Shown here one piece after another: positions 43,882-54,978 of a DNA stretch of 64,000 nt. Position numbers and translations under genes: made by a program. The first letter of the stretch is position 1, and each line of letters begins with the position of its first letter. The DNA is taken from positions 1 to 64,000 of the forward strand of contig WHTH01000007.1 in assembly GCA_009377865.1 (NCBI GenBank). The letters run 5' to 3'. This stretch comes from Pseudonocardiaceae bacterium. GTDB lineage: Bacteria > Actinomycetota > Actinomycetes > Mycobacteriales > Pseudonocardiaceae. Below the pieces are notes generated by a model. The model was not told where the DNA came from. It searched no databases and saw nothing but the letters and a program-made list of their open reading frames with translations.

Positions 43882-44607
43882 TCACTGCGGTGCAGCCTCG
43901 ACCCAGGTCAGCGCGGCGATCCGGCCGGTGGTGCCCTCACGGCGGTGGCTGTAGAGCTCACGATCCTCGAGGGTGCAGCGCGGGTCCGCACCGATCCGGG
44001 CGATCCCGGCGGCGGACAGCTGCTCGGCGAGCCCGGCGCGCAGGTCCAGCGCTGCAGTGCCACGACGGGTCCGGCACGCGCTGCCGGGCAGGTGCGCCTC
44101 GACGTCGTCGCGCATCGCGGCGGGGACCTCGTAGCACAGCCCGCAGGCGGCCGGACCAAGCAACGCCTCGATCTCGCCGATGTCGGCGCCCGCTTGCTGC
44201 ATCGCCGCCAGCGCCGCAGGGAGCACGCCGAGCCGCGCGCCCACCCGACCGGCGTGCACCGCAGCCACCACGCCGGACACCGGGTCGGCGAGCAGTACCG
44301 GGACGCAATCCGCGACGAGCACCACGACGGCGAGGCCGGGCACCGCGGTGACCAGCCCATCGGTAACCGGGACCGGCTCGCCACGTGGTCCGTCGACCAC
44401 CTCGACCGTGCGGCCGTGTACCTGTTCCATCCAGACCAGCCGGCCGGGCGCGAGCCCGAGCTCATGGGCGAGCCGGTCGCGGTTCGCCGCCACATTCGCA
44501 GCCCGGTCACCGACGTGCGCGCCGAGATTGAACGAGTCGTACGGACCGTCGGACACCCCGCCCTCACGGGTGGTGACGACCCGGCGCACCCGGAGTCGTG
44601 CGGTCAC
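43882..44607 (-). CDS. pgeF: PgeF/YfiH-LACC1 family protein
   Basis: A 241-residue protein. Motifs are [66 protein letters not shown] and [13 protein letters not shown]. The three-residue metal site (His, Cys, His) is intact, though the usual HAGWRG is HAGRVG. Family members are purine nucleoside phosphorylase/deaminase-like enzymes or peptidoglycan-edit proteins. It overlaps the ftsZ stop by 4 nt. Confidence 0.9.
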   Translation of the reverse strand: MTARLRVRRVVTTREGGVSDGPYDSFNLGAHVGDRAANVAANRDRLAHELGLAPGRLVWMEQVHGRTVEVVDGPRGEPVPVTDGLVTAVPGLAVVVLVADCVPVLLADPVSGVVAAVHAGRVGARLGVLPAALAAMQQAGADIGEIEALLGPAACGLCYEVPAAMRDDVEAHLPGSACRTRRGTAALDLRAGLAEQLSAAGIARIGADPRCTLEDRELYSHRREGTTGRIAALTWVEAAPQ

Positions 44608-45905
44608 CGTTTCATGAATGGAGGGACATCGACGTCGTCGTCCTCGACCTCGTCGGACATCGGGACGGCGCGGGCGGGCACGGCTGGGTCCGAGCGGTAC
44701 TGCGGCGAGCGGTGGTCACCGTGGTCGTACCCTGGTTGCGCTGCGGTCGCCGGGCGCCACTCCCGGTCGGGCGCCGACGGCTGTGCCGGGCGGGACTGTG
44801 ACGGCTGTCCCTGGCCGACCTCGCCGGGCTGGCGATCCTCGCCGGGCTGGCGATCCTCGCCAGGCTGGCGATCCTGGCCGGGCTGCACCTGCCCGGCCTG
44901 GGCACTGGCCATCGGACGGGACGCCACCGGTGCCGGATCCAGCTTCTTGTGCCCCGGCGCGCCGGCATCGAACCCGGCCGCTATCACCGTCACCCGCACC
45001 TCGTCGCCGAGCGAGTCGTCGATCACGGTGCCGAAGATGATGTTGGCCTCAGTGTGCGCCGACTCCTGCACCAGCGACGCCGCCTCGTTGATCTCGAAGA
45101 GTCCCAGGTCGGATCCCCCGGCGATGGACAGCAACACGCCGTGTGCGCCGTCCATCGACGCTTCGAGCAGCGGCGAGTTGATGGCCTTCTCGGCGGCCTG
45201 CACCGCCCGGCCCTCGCCCCGTGAGGAGCCGATGCCCATCAGTGCACTGCCTGCCCCCGACATGACGCTCTTGACGTCGGCGAAGTCCAGGTTGATCAGA
45301 CCTGGCGTCGTGATCAGGTTGGTGATCCCCTGCACACCGGACAGCAGCACCTCGTCGGCGGAGCGGAAGGCATCCATCAGGCTCACCCCGGCATCGCCGA
45401 GCTGCAGCAGCCGGTCGTTCGGGATGACGATGAGCGTGTCGCACTGATTGCGCAGCTCGGCGATGCCGTCCTCGGCCTGGCCGCCGCGGCGCTTGCCCTC
45501 GAAGTTGAACGGCCGGGTGACCACACCGATCGTCAGCGCGCCCAGCTTGCGCGCGATACTCGCCACCACAGGTGCGCCACCGGTACCGGTGCCGCCGCCC
45601 TCGCCGGCGGTGACGAACACCATGTCGGCGCCCTTGAGAACCTCCTCGATCTCCTCCCTGTGGTCCTCGCATGCCTTTCCGCCCACCTCCGGGTCGGCGC
45701 CCGCGCCGAGCCCACGGGTCAGCTCGCGGCCGATGTCGAGCTTGACGTCGGCATCCGACATCAGCAGGGCCTGGGCATCGGTGTTCACCGCGATGAACTC
45801 AACCCCCTTGAGCCCCACCTCGATCATCCGGTTGACGGCATTGACACCGCCGCCACCGATGCCGACCACCTTGATGACCGCGAGGTAGTTGTGCGGGGCC
45901 GTCAT
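44604..45905 (-). CDS. ftsZ: FtsZ, tubulin-like division GTPase
   Basis: A 433-residue protein. The GTPase core has [16 protein letters not shown], the tubulin signature [20 protein letters not shown], and [20 protein letters not shown]. After residue 320 comes a long linker with three 18-bp units coding DRQPGE. The end [11 protein letters not shown] is the conserved tail that binds SepF and FtsW. Start ATG 45905. The 290-bp gap to ftsQ (45906-46196) holds no gene and probably carries its own promoter. Confidence 0.97.
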   Translation of the reverse strand: MTAPHNYLAVIKVVGIGGGGVNAVNRMIEVGLKGVEFIAVNTDAQALLMSDADVKLDIGRELTRGLGAGADPEVGGKACEDHREEIEEVLKGADMVFVTAGEGGGTGTGGAPVVASIARKLGALTIGVVTRPFNFEGKRRGGQAEDGIAELRNQCDTLIVIPNDRLLQLGDAGVSLMDAFRSADEVLLSGVQGITNLITTPGLINLDFADVKSVMSGAGSALMGIGSSRGEGRAVQAAEKAINSPLLEASMDGAHGVLLSIAGGSDLGLFEINEAASLVQESAHTEANIIFGTVIDDSLGDEVRVTVIAAGFDAGAPGHKKLDPAPVASRPMASAQAGQVQPGQDRQPGEDRQPGEDRQPGEVGQGQPSQSRPAQPSAPDREWRPATAAQPGYDHGDHRSPQYRSDPAVPARAVPMSDEVEDDDVDVPPFMKR

Positions 45906-46196
45906 CGCACTGTGCCCTTCATGACTGCGGGGCCTTCCATGGCTGTGAGCCCTCCTGGTCGCCTGCTGGTGCCGGATGTGGTCGGCCGGCACCGGATGCC
46001 CTCCCCCGGCGCGTTCGCAACCCTCAACCTCATGTACAGGGTTAGAGTTATGTCAGCTCCGAGCGTTGAGAGCGACGTTAGGCATCGCTGTCCACGCGGT
46101 CCAGCAGCCACGCCGGGCGAGGCGTCGGCGACGGTACCGATGGGTTGCATCCCTCGCCCCGTTGACCCCCACAGCTCATGAGGGCAGCAGGCGCGG

Positions 46197-47021
46197 TCAG
46201 GAGATGGTGGGGAGCTGCGGGCTCGAGACGTCGTAGACGTCGCCGGGCCGGCTGAGCAACGGTCCCAGCACGGCCGTCTTGCGCGCGGACTGGCTCGGCC
46301 CGCCCCAGTGCACCTCCCGGTCGTCGCCGAGCCGCAGCACCACGTCGGCCGACGAGCGGGCGCTCACGACCTTCACCCGTTCGCGCAGCCCCGGGGGAAG
46401 CTCGGTGAGCACCTGCACGGCGGCCCGTGCGGCGGGCACTTCGGGTGACACCCGCGACACCCGCAACTCGGGCAGGCCGCGCGGTACTTCCGGCACGGTG
46501 GCGAAGCTGGTAGCGGTGGCGTCGACGAGCGCCACCCCCTCCCCCGACGGCGCGACCGCCACAGGAGTGCGCTCGGACACCGTGATGCGCACCGTGCCGG
46601 TCATCGACCGGCTCACCTCGACCGTGGCGACGCGGCGCAGTTGCTGCACGCGGGACTCGATCGTCGCGGTGTCCAGCAGCAGCAGCGGGGTGCCGATCGG
46701 CACCTGTGCCGCGGTGCCCACCTGCTGCGACGACAGCTCGACGGTGCCCTCGACCGCGACCTGGCGGGCGGCGAACAGCGAACTGCCGAGCAGCAACCAC
46801 AGCACACCCCCCACCCCGGCCAGTGCCACGACCGCGATCGCCACCCGGCGCCGGCGCCGGCCACGAGCGACACGATCGGCCGGCGAGCCTTGCGACCTGG
46901 TGGCACGGCCGCGGCGGGCAGCGGCGCTACGGGGTGGTGTCGGGTCGCCGGCTCCCCGGCGCGGGCGCCTGCGAGCCGGGCGGTGCGGCTGCCGGCGGGC
47001 CGGGCGCTGCGTTGCGCTCAT
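46197..47021 (-). CDS. ftsQ: FtsQ/DivIB cell-division protein
   Basis: A 274-residue protein. A very basic 55-residue N-terminus precedes one membrane helix ([20 protein letters not shown]), a POTRA domain ([20 protein letters not shown], then [20 protein letters not shown]) and the FtsQ beta domain ([15 protein letters not shown]). It links FtsL and FtsW-FtsI at the septum. Start ATG 47021 overlaps the murC stop by 4 nt. Confidence 0.93.
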   Translation of the reverse strand: MSATQRPARRQPHRPARRRPRRGAGDPTPPRSAAARRGRATRSQGSPADRVARGRRRRRVAIAVVALAGVGGVLWLLLGSSLFAARQVAVEGTVELSSQQVGTAAQVPIGTPLLLLDTATIESRVQQLRRVATVEVSRSMTGTVRITVSERTPVAVAPSGEGVALVDATATSFATVPEVPRGLPELRVSRVSPEVPAARAAVQVLTELPPGLRERVKVVSARSSADVVLRLGDDREVHWGGPSQSARKTAVLGPLLSRPGDVYDVSSPQLPTIS

Positions 47022-48538
47022 CGCCGGCCGGGCGTTCCGGCAATCGGCCACTCCGGCCCGGCATCATCCGGCGCAGCCTCCCGGCGGTCCAGTTCTGCGA
47101 GCAGCTCCGCAGCCAGCATGGTGATGTCGCCGGCTCCCATGGTCACCACGAGATCACCCGGTTCGACCAGCTCGGCGAGCCGGGCGGGAACCTGATCGAA
47201 CGACGGCTCGTAGTGCACCGAGCCGGCCGGCAGCGGCACGGCGTCGGCGATCAGTGCGCCGGTGACACCGGGTATCGGGTCCTCCCGAGCACCGTAGACG
47301 TCGAGTGCGAGCACCACGTCGGCCAGCGCCAGCGCGATACCGAACTCGGGGGCGAACTGCTGCGTGCGGGAGTAGAGGTGGGGCTGGAAGGCCACGACCA
47401 GCCGTCCCTGCCCCGCGACCTGGCGTGCGCCACGCAGCGCCGCTGCGACCTTCGTCGGATGATGTGCATAGTCGTCGTAGACCCGCACCCCCGCGCTGCG
47501 GCCCCGGAACTCGAAGCGTCGGCGCACCCCGGAGAACCCGGCGAGCCCGTCGAGCATCCCAGGCAGCGGCGCGCCCAGCTCCAGACCGGCCAGCAGCGCC
47601 GCGGTGGCATTCGATGCCATGTGCTCGCCGGGCACCGCGACCTGCAGCGTCACCCGCTCGCCGTCGAGGTCGAGCTCGGCGGTGCCCCGGCTGCCGTCCG
47701 GCCGGTAGTCAAGCAGCAGCACGTCACCGGCTGCCAGCCGGGGCGTGGCAACCGCCCGGCCGTACCGGCGCACCCGGATCCCGGCGGCCAGCGCCCGCGC
47801 GGCGAGTGCTGCCGAGCCGGGGTCGTCGGCGTTGGCCACCAGCAGCCCGCCGGGGCGGATCCGCTCGAGGAAGGCATCGAAGACGGCCGTGTAGGCCTCG
47901 ACGGTGCCGTGATGGTCGAGGTGATCGGCCTCGACGTTGGTGACGACGGCGATGTCGGGCGAGTACGCCAGAAACGTCCCGTCGCTCTCGTCCGCCTCGG
48001 CCACGAACACCTCCCCGGTGCCGTGGTGGGCGCCGGCACCGGAGACGTTGAGATCACCACCGACCAGGAAGGACGGATCGGCTCCACAGTGTTGCAGCGC
48101 AACGGTCAGCATCGAGGTCGTGGACGTCTTGCCTGCCGTGCCCGTGACGCAGGTCACCCGGTAACCCTCCATCAACGCCGCCAGCACGGTGGAGCGGTGC
48201 AGCACGGGGATTCCGCGCCGCGCCGCTTCGAGCAGCTCAGGGTTGTCCGGGTTGGTCTGGTGTACAGCCTTCGTGGTGACGATCGCGGTCGGGTCACCGG
48301 ACAGCTGGTCGAGGTTGACCGCGGCATGACCGACTGCAGTCCGGGCACCGAGCGCGCGCAGCGCGAGCAGTGCGCGGGAGTCCTTGGCATCCGAGCCGGA
48401 TACTTCGCCGCCCCTGCCGAGCACGAGCCGGGCGATCCCGCTCATGCCCGCTCCCCCGATGCCGATCAGGTGGGTGCGCTGCAGCTGCGACGGCAGCGCG
48501 GGTCCGGCCGGGGTCTCCGCCGGCCTGGCATGGTTCAT
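47018..48538 (-). CDS. murC: UDP-N-acetylmuramate--L-alanine ligase
   Basis: A 506-residue Mur ligase. The N-terminal Rossmann motif is [20 protein letters not shown], the ATP loop is [15 protein letters not shown], and the central domain has [20 protein letters not shown]. It adds the first amino acid of the peptide stem in the cytoplasm. 4-nt overlaps on both sides couple it to murG and ftsQ. Confidence 0.95.
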   Translation of the reverse strand: MNHARPAETPAGPALPSQLQRTHLIGIGGAGMSGIARLVLGRGGEVSGSDAKDSRALLALRALGARTAVGHAAVNLDQLSGDPTAIVTTKAVHQTNPDNPELLEAARRGIPVLHRSTVLAALMEGYRVTCVTGTAGKTSTTSMLTVALQHCGADPSFLVGGDLNVSGAGAHHGTGEVFVAEADESDGTFLAYSPDIAVVTNVEADHLDHHGTVEAYTAVFDAFLERIRPGGLLVANADDPGSAALAARALAAGIRVRRYGRAVATPRLAAGDVLLLDYRPDGSRGTAELDLDGERVTLQVAVPGEHMASNATAALLAGLELGAPLPGMLDGLAGFSGVRRRFEFRGRSAGVRVYDDYAHHPTKVAAALRGARQVAGQGRLVVAFQPHLYSRTQQFAPEFGIALALADVVLALDVYGAREDPIPGVTGALIADAVPLPAGSVHYEPSFDQVPARLAELVEPGDLVVTMGAGDITMLAAELLAELDRREAAPDDAGPEWPIAGTPGRR

Positions 48539-49632
48539 CGAGCCACCTCCAGCACCATCGTCGCCAGCGTGGCATCGGCCTCCGGATGCCCGGCTACCCG
48601 GGACGCGGCAGCCATCGTGGCGAGCCGGTGGGGGTCGGTGAGTACGGCGATCACTTCACGGGCCACCCGGGCGGGGGTGAGCTCGACGTCGGGTACGAGG
48701 ATACCGCCGCCGGCATCGATGACCGGCCGGGCGTTGAGCGCCTGCTCGCCGTTGCCGTGTGGCAGCGGCACGAACACCGCAGGCAGCCCCACGGCGGACA
48801 GCTCCGCCACGGTGATCGCACCGGACCGGCAGATGGCGAGATCCGCGGCCGCGAGCGCGAGGTCCATCCGCTCCAGGTACGGCACCGCGACGTAGGGTGG
48901 CGCCCCCGCGTCCGGCTCCACGGCAGTCACGTCGAGGGTGTTGCGGACGCCGTGCGCGTGCAGCACGCCGATACCCGCCGCGGCCAACTCGGCCGCCGCC
49001 CCGGAGACCGCCGTGTTCAACGATCGGGCACCTTGCGAGCCGCCGGTGACCAGCAACGTCGGGGCCTGGGGATGCAGACCGAAATGCGCCCGGGCCTCGG
49101 CCCGCAGGCCGGGGCGGTCGAGTGTGGTGATCGTCCGGCGCAGCGGGATCCCGATCACCTCGGCGCCGGGCAGGCCACCGCACGGCGCGGCCGCCGCGAC
49201 CCGGCTGGCGAACCGCGCGCCGATGCGGTTGGCCAGCCCCGCTTTGGCATTGGCCTCGTGCACCACGATCGGCAGCTCGCCACGGGCCGCCAGGTAGGCC
49301 GGCAAAGCCACGTAGCCGCCGAACCCCACGACCACGTCGGCGGCGGTGTCGCGCAGCACCTCGCGGGTGCGGCGCACGGCGGCACGGAGCCGCAGCGGCA
49401 GCCGCAGCAGGTCGAGGTGTGGCTTGCGGGGCAGCGGCACCGGCGGGATCAGCTCGAGCGGATAGCCGCGCTCGGGGACCAGCCGGGTCTCCAGGCCACG
49501 CTCGGTGCCCAGCGCGGTGATCCGGGCCTCGGGGGCCATCCGGCGCACCGCATCGGCCAGTGCCAGGGCGGGTTCGATGTGGCCTGCCGTGCCTCCCCCG
49601 GCCAGCACGACCGACAGTGGTCCGTCCTTCAC
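48535..49632 (-). CDS. murG: MurG N-acetylglucosaminyltransferase (lipid II synthesis)
   Basis: A 365-residue GT-B enzyme. It has the glycine loops [54 protein letters not shown] and the sugar-nucleotide part [20 protein letters not shown]. It turns lipid I into lipid II at the inner membrane face. It overlaps murC and ftsW by 4 nt. Confidence 0.95.
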   Translation of the reverse strand: MKDGPLSVVLAGGGTAGHIEPALALADAVRRMAPEARITALGTERGLETRLVPERGYPLELIPPVPLPRKPHLDLLRLPLRLRAAVRRTREVLRDTAADVVVGFGGYVALPAYLAARGELPIVVHEANAKAGLANRIGARFASRVAAAAPCGGLPGAEVIGIPLRRTITTLDRPGLRAEARAHFGLHPQAPTLLVTGGSQGARSLNTAVSGAAAELAAAGIGVLHAHGVRNTLDVTAVEPDAGAPPYVAVPYLERMDLALAAADLAICRSGAITVAELSAVGLPAVFVPLPHGNGEQALNARPVIDAGGGILVPDVELTPARVAREVIAVLTDPHRLATMAAASRVAGHPEADATLATMVLEVAR

Positions 49633-51026
49633 CGGCCCGCCCCGCCGCGCATCGACGCCGGCGACGGGCGCCGGGCACGGGGGCGTGCGGCCGGCGGTGG
49701 CGGGCGCCGGACACCCGCCGGCCGCCGCGATGGCTGATAGGGCTCCGGAGGCCGCAGCCGCAGCAGCCTGACCAACCTGCCCCCGCCCGCCGGGCCGCCG
49801 CCGCGTGGCGCGAGGTCACTGCGAAGCGCCGTCACCGCCTGCGGCTCGTGCCGCGCGAAGTTGGCCAGCAGGCCGAAACTGAACATGGTCAACGCCAGCG
49901 AAGTCCCTCCGGACGAGATCATCGGGAGCTGCAGACCGGTGACCGGCAGTAGCCCCACAACGTAGCCGATGTTGATCGCGGCCTGGCCCACCAGCCACGC
50001 GGTGATGGTCGCCGCAACGAGCTTGATCCACGGGTCGGTGTTGCGAGCCGCGATCCGCATGCCGGTATAGGCCACGGTCGCGAACAGCAGCAGCACCACC
50101 AGGCAACCCAGGAAGCCCAGCTCCTCGCCGACGATGGCGAAGATGAAGTCGTTGTGGGCATTGGGCAGGTAGTCCCACTTGGCGCTGCCCTGACCGAGCC
50201 CCACCCCCCACCAGCCGCCTTCGGCCAGTGAGTACAGCGCCTGCCGCGCCTGGAAGGCCACCCCCTGCGGGTCGGCGGTGGGGTTGAGGAAGGACTCGAT
50301 TCGCGCCGAGCGGTACCCGGCTACCGCGGCCATCGTGACCGCACCGGCGACCGCCGCCACGACGATCGCGCCGAAGAGCTCGGCAGGCGCGCCCGCGAAC
50401 CACAGCAGTGCCAGCAGCACGATCGCCAGGATCATGGTGGTGCCCATGTCGGGCTGCAGCATCACCAGCGCGAAGATCAGCACAGCGACCGGCACCAGCG
50501 GCACCAGCAGATGCCGCCACTGGCCCAGCAGTGCCCGCTTGGCCACCAGGACCTGGGCTCCCCACATCGCCAGCGCCAGCTTCGCAGGCTCCGCGGGCTG
50601 CAGTGACGCCGGCCCGAGCCGCAGCCAGCTCTGCGCGCCCTGCGACTCGACACCCAGCGGGGTGAGCACCAGAACGAGCAGTGCGACGCAGCCCAGCAGG
50701 AATGCGAAGCTGGTGGCACGCAGCCACCTCACCGGCAGCCGCAGCGCGACCCAGAACATCAACAGCCCGGCCAGGCAGGAGACGAGCTGGCTGGTGAACA
50801 CGGCATAGGACGACCCGTCCTGCGTGAAGGACTGCACGCTCGACGCCGACAACACCATGACCAGTCCGAACAGCGTGAGCAGGCCGAAGGTGGCCAGCAC
50901 GAGATGCAGCGACGTCAGTGGTCGCGCCAGCCACGCGGTCAAAGCCGCGCGCGCGGCGGCAAGCTGCCGGCCGGTCGATCCGGCCGAGCCGCCGCGCTTC
51001 ATCCGACCGGCAGCAGGAACACTCAT
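49629..51026 (-). CDS. ftsW: FtsW peptidoglycan glycosyltransferase
   Basis: A 465-residue SEDS-family protein with about ten membrane helices. Motifs are [34 protein letters not shown] (catalytic-region Glu), [39 protein letters not shown] and [19 protein letters not shown] long basic Arg/Pro-rich tail (about 80 residues) follows. It polymerises septal glycan with FtsI. Confidence 0.95.
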   Translation of the reverse strand: MSVPAAGRMKRGGSAGSTGRQLAAARAALTAWLARPLTSLHLVLATFGLLTLFGLVMVLSASSVQSFTQDGSSYAVFTSQLVSCLAGLLMFWVALRLPVRWLRATSFAFLLGCVALLVLVLTPLGVESQGAQSWLRLGPASLQPAEPAKLALAMWGAQVLVAKRALLGQWRHLLVPLVPVAVLIFALVMLQPDMGTTMILAIVLLALLWFAGAPAELFGAIVVAAVAGAVTMAAVAGYRSARIESFLNPTADPQGVAFQARQALYSLAEGGWWGVGLGQGSAKWDYLPNAHNDFIFAIVGEELGFLGCLVVLLLFATVAYTGMRIAARNTDPWIKLVAATITAWLVGQAAINIGYVVGLLPVTGLQLPMISSGGTSLALTMFSFGLLANFARHEPQAVTALRSDLAPRGGGPAGGGRLVRLLRLRPPEPYQPSRRPAGVRRPPPPAARPRARRPSPASMRGGAGR

Positions 51027-52417
51027 CGGCCCGGCTCTCCGGTCAGCGCCACCACCGCGGCAGCGAAGGAACGACCGCGCTGGGCGTAGTCGGTGAACAT
51101 GTCCATCGAGGCCGCGGCGGGCGCCAGCAGCACCACGTCGCCAGCTCGGGCCAGGTCGGCCGCCGCTGCCACCACCTCCTTCATGGCGCCATCGTGCCCC
51201 GAGTCGACCACCCGCACCGGGAGATCCGGCGCGTGTCGGGCCAGTGCGTCAGCGATCACCGCCCGGTCGGCACCGAGCAGTACGGCGCCTGCCATCCGGT
51301 CCACCGTGCCCGCGACCAGCTCGTCCACATCGGCTCCCTTGAGCAGCCCGCCGGCCACCCAGATCACTCTCTGGTGCGCCAGCAGCGCGGCCCGTGCGGC
51401 GTGCGGGTTGGTGGCCTTGGAGTCGTCGACGTAACGCACCCCCCGGTGCTCACCGACGGGGATGCTGCGGTGCCCGCCGGGGGTGAACGACCGCAGGCCG
51501 GCGTCGACCGCCATCGCGGGCACCCCGACCGAGCGGGCCAGCGCCGCCGCAGCCAGCGCGTTGGACACGTTGTGCGGGCCCGGCGGCGCCACGTCGACGA
51601 TCGGCGCCAGCACCACCCCGGCGGAGTCAGGGCCGAAAGCCCGGTCGACCAGGCTGTCCCGCGCCACGCCGAGCATGCCCGGCTCGGGCGGGCCGAGGGT
51701 GAATTCGACGCTGCGATGAGCTGCGCCCGACTCGGCCAGCCGCACCGACCACTCGTCGTCGGCGTTGATGACGGCGGTGCCGGTACCGGCCGCGTACACG
51801 GTGCCCTTGGCCGCGGCGTAGGCCGTCATCGAGCCGTGCCAGTCCAGGTGATCGGCGGACACGTTGAGGACCGCGGCCGCCCGCGGTGCCAGCGAACTCG
51901 ACCAGTGCAGCTGGAACGAGGACAGCTCGACGGCCAGCACCGAATGCCCGGCGCGCACCGCGTCGAGCACCGGCAACCCGACGTTGCCGCAGGCCATCGC
52001 GTCCAGCCCGGCGGTACGCAGCATCGACTCGAGCATGCCCACCGTCGTGGTCTTGCCGTTGGTGCCGGTGACCACCAGCCAGTCGGCGGGCCCGTCCGGC
52101 CTCACCTGGTCGAGCCACCATGCGAGCTCGACGTCGCCGACGACGTCGATGCCGGCACGCCTCGCGGCCAGCAGCAGCGGCACGTCCGGCCGCCACCCCG
52201 GACTGGTCACGATCAGGTCTGTGCCCTCCGGGGGCGCGGTCAGGTCGGGTGCCACCGCGATGCCCGATACCCGCAGCGTGTCCAGGAGCTCCGGCGAGCT
52301 GTCGGTGACCGTCACGCTTGCGCCCCGCTCGAGCAACACACGAGCGGCCGAGGAACCGGCCACCCTGGCACCGGCGACCACGACACGGGCCCCAGCCAGC
52401 CGGTCAGCCCCGCCCAC
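51023..52417 (-). CDS. murD: UDP-N-acetylmuramoyl-L-alanine--D-glutamate ligase
   Basis: A 464-residue Mur ligase: VVVAGARVAGSSAARVLLER at the start, the ATP loop VVTGTNGKTTTVGMLESM, LNVSADHLDWHGSMTAYAAA and YVDDSKATNPHAARAALL. It adds D-glutamate to the peptide stem. GTG start 52417, 3 bp after the mraY stop. Confidence 0.95.
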   Translation of the reverse strand: MGGADRLAGARVVVAGARVAGSSAARVLLERGASVTVTDSSPELLDTLRVSGIAVAPDLTAPPEGTDLIVTSPGWRPDVPLLLAARRAGIDVVGDVELAWWLDQVRPDGPADWLVVTGTNGKTTTVGMLESMLRTAGLDAMACGNVGLPVLDAVRAGHSVLAVELSSFQLHWSSSLAPRAAAVLNVSADHLDWHGSMTAYAAAKGTVYAAGTGTAVINADDEWSVRLAESGAAHRSVEFTLGPPEPGMLGVARDSLVDRAFGPDSAGVVLAPIVDVAPPGPHNVSNALAAAALARSVGVPAMAVDAGLRSFTPGGHRSIPVGEHRGVRYVDDSKATNPHAARAALLAHQRVIWVAGGLLKGADVDELVAGTVDRMAGAVLLGADRAVIADALARHAPDLPVRVVDSGHDGAMKEVVAAAADLARAGDVVLLAPAAASMDMFTDYAQRGRSFAAAVVALTGEPGR

Positions 52418-52420
52418 CGC

Positions 52421-53491
52421 TCAGCCCCCTGCCACGCTGAGCCACTCGCTGTAGAACACACCGGCGCCCAGTGCACAGCAGATCCCGGCGAGCAGCCAGA
52501 ACCGGATGATCACGGTGGTCTCCACCCAGCCGGCGAGCTCGAAGTGGTGGTGGAACGGCGCCATCCGGAACAGCCGCTTACGGATCGTGCGGAAGACCGC
52601 GATCTGCAGTGCCACCGACAGTGCCTCGACGACGAACAGCCCGCCGATCACCACCAGCAGCATCTCGGTGCGGGTCACCACCGACAGCCCGGCGAGCAGG
52701 CCGCCGATCGCGAGCGAGCCGGTATCGCCCATGAAGATCTTCGCCGGGGCGGCGTTCCACCACAGGAAGCCGACGCAGGCGCCCACCGCCGCTGCCGCCA
52801 CGACCGCCACGTCGAGCGGGTCACGCACGATGTAGCAGCCGGGGATGAGCTCAGCGGCGCAGTCCTGAGTGAACTGCCAGAAGGACACGATGACGTAGGT
52901 CGCGAGCACCATCGCCGCCGATCCGGCCGCCAGCCCGTCCAGCCCGTCGGTGAAGTTCACCGCGTTGGACCAGGCGGACACCAGCAGGTAGCAGAAGAGC
53001 ACGAATCCGACCGCGCCGAAGGACACCACCGCGATGTCGCGCACGAAGGACAGGTTGGTCGAAGCGGGCGTGATTCCGTTGCTGTCGGGGAACCGCAGCG
53101 TCAGCACGGCGAACAGCACGGCGGCGGCGAGCTGCCCCACCAGCTTGGAGGTCTTGTTGAGGCCGAGGTTGCGCTGTCTTCTGATCTTGATCAGGTCGTC
53201 GAGGAAGCCGACCATGCCGAGCACGGTGGCCAGCAGCAGCACCAGCAGTGCCGACGCCGTGGGCCCCGAGCCGTTGGTGGCCACCAGCGCACCGAGATAA
53301 CCCGACCACAGCGCGAGCAGGATCGCCGTCCCACCCATCGTCGGCGTGCCTCGCTTGCTCTGATGGCCCTCGGGCCCCTCCTGGCGGATCTCCTGACCGA
53401 AGCCCTGCCGGGTGAACAGCCGGATGAGGTAAGGCGTGAACAGGATGGAGACCGCCAGCGCGACACCGGCAGCGACCAGGATGCTGCTCAC
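52421..53491 (-). CDS. mraY: MraY phospho-MurNAc-pentapeptide translocase
   Basis: A 356-residue membrane enzyme with ten helices. It shows [40 protein letters not shown] with the catalytic Asp pair, [35 protein letters not shown] and [13 protein letters not shown] (the HHH motif). It makes lipid I. It overlaps the murF stop by 4 nt. Confidence 0.96.
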   Translation of the reverse strand: MSSILVAAGVALAVSILFTPYLIRLFTRQGFGQEIRQEGPEGHQSKRGTPTMGGTAILLALWSGYLGALVATNGSGPTASALLVLLLATVLGMVGFLDDLIKIRRQRNLGLNKTSKLVGQLAAAVLFAVLTLRFPDSNGITPASTNLSFVRDIAVVSFGAVGFVLFCYLLVSAWSNAVNFTDGLDGLAAGSAAMVLATYVIVSFWQFTQDCAAELIPGCYIVRDPLDVAVVAAAAVGACVGFLWWNAAPAKIFMGDTGSLAIGGLLAGLSVVTRTEMLLVVIGGLFVVEALSVALQIAVFRTIRKRLFRMAPFHHHFELAGWVETTVIIRFWLLAGICCALGAGVFYSEWLSVAGG

Positions 53492-54978
53492 CCGCCGCTC
53501 CTCTCGGCTGCCGTGTCCGGCGTCACACCTTCGCCCAGCAGGCCGGCTGCGATCCGTTCCAGCCCGGCGGCACGGGACGCCTTGACCAACACGATGTCCC
53601 CCGGGGTCAGCTCGGCACGCAGCAGCGCCAGCGCCTCGTCGGCATCGTCGACCAGCACCGGGGGCTGCCCGCCTGCCTCGGTCCGGTCCGCTGCCCGCTG
53701 CGCCGGCCGGGCAGCTTCACCGACCACGACCAGTCGATCGATCCCGAGCGCCACCGCCAGCCTGCCCACCTCCTCGTGTGCGCCGTCGGCGGCGTCGCCG
53801 AGCTCGGCGATCGGCCCCAGCACCGCCCAGCTGCGCCGCCCGGTCTGCGACATCGCGACCAGCGTCTGCAGCGCCGCGTGCACCGACTCGGGATTGGCGT
53901 TGTAGGCGTCGTTGACGACGGTGACCCCGTCGGGCCGGTCGGTGACCTCCATCCGCCACCGAGACGACGGCCGGTAGCCGGCCAGCACTGCGGCGACCTG
54001 TGCCGGGGTTGCGCCCAGCTCAAGCGCCACCGCCGCGGCGGCCAGCGCATTGGACACCTGGTGCTCACCGTGCAGCTGCAGCGTCACCGCCGCCTCGCCG
54101 GTCGGGCAGACCAGCCGGAAGGCCGGGCGGCCCTGGGCATCGAGTGCGATGTCAGCGGCCCGGACGTCGGCGTCGGGTGTCCGGCCGAACCGGACGACTC
54201 GCGCTGTGGTGCGATCCGCCATCGCCGTGACCGCGGGATCGTCGCCGTTGAGCACCGCCAGCCCGGCGGCGGGAAGCGACTCGACGAGCTCTGACTTGGC
54301 GCTGGCCACCGCCTGCCGCGAACCGAACTCGCCGAGGTGTGCCGAGCCGGCGTTGAGCACGACCCCGATCGACGGCGGCGCGACCCGGCACAGTGCGGCG
54401 ATATGGCCCGGGCCGCGGGCGGACAATTCCAGCACCAGGTGCCGGGTGGTCTCATCGACCCGCAGCGCGGTCCACGGGTGGCCGAGCTCGTTGTTGAACG
54501 ATCCGGGCGGTGCCACCGTGGGGCCCAGCGGCGCCAGCAGCGCCGCGACCACGTCCTTGGTGGACGTCTTGCCTGACGAGCCGGTGATGCCCACAACCCG
54601 CAGCCCGCCGGGGCGCAACCGGTCGGTGACGGCGCGGGCCAGCCGCGCCAGCGCGGCGAGCACGGCGGCCCCCGCACCATCGGTGTCGGCCGCCAGCGCA
54701 GCGCAGCTCAGCGCGTCGCCAGGATCGGCCGGCCCGACCACCACGGCAGGTACCCCCACGGGCCGGGCGGCGAGTACACCGACCGCACCGGCGGCGACCG
54801 CGGCCACCGCGTAGTCGTGCCCGTCGACGTGCTCACCGGGCAGCGCGACGAACAGGCCGCCCGGGCCGAGCCGCCGCGAGTCGAACTCGACGCCGCCGGT
54901 GACCCGCTCGCCACCGTCGGCGTCGCGCACCGTGCCGCCGACGACGTCGGCGATCTCGGCCAGGGTCAGCGCGATCAC
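53488..54978 (-). CDS. murF: UDP-MurNAc-tripeptide--D-Ala-D-Ala ligase
   Basis: A 496-residue Mur ligase with [20 protein letters not shown], the ATP loop [39 protein letters not shown] and [20 protein letters not shown]. It adds the D-Ala-D-Ala end of the peptide. GTG starts and 4-nt overlaps link it to murE and mraY. Confidence 0.95.
   Translation of the reverse strand: MIALTLAEIADVVGGTVRDADGGERVTGGVEFDSRRLGPGGLFVALPGEHVDGHDYAVAAVAAGAVGVLAARPVGVPAVVVGPADPGDALSCAALAADTDGAGAAVLAALARLARAVTDRLRPGGLRVVGITGSSGKTSTKDVVAALLAPLGPTVAPPGSFNNELGHPWTALRVDETTRHLVLELSARGPGHIAALCRVAPPSIGVVLNAGSAHLGEFGSRQAVASAKSELVESLPAAGLAVLNGDDPAVTAMADRTTARVVRFGRTPDADVRAADIALDAQGRPAFRLVCPTGEAAVTLQLHGEHQVSNALAAAAVALELGATPAQVAAVLAGYRPSSRWRMEVTDRPDGVTVVNDAYNANPESVHAALQTLVAMSQTGRRSWAVLGPIAELGDAADGAHEEVGRLAVALGIDRLVVVGEAARPAQRAADRTEAGGQPPVLVDDADEALALLRAELTPGDIVLVKASRAAGLERIAAGLLGEGVTPDTAAERSGG

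Noticed and set aside
50918-53905. A 995-codon plus-strand open frame across murD and mraY
   Set aside because: Antisense of well-defined mur genes; its sequence is His/Arg/Gln-rich with no domain.
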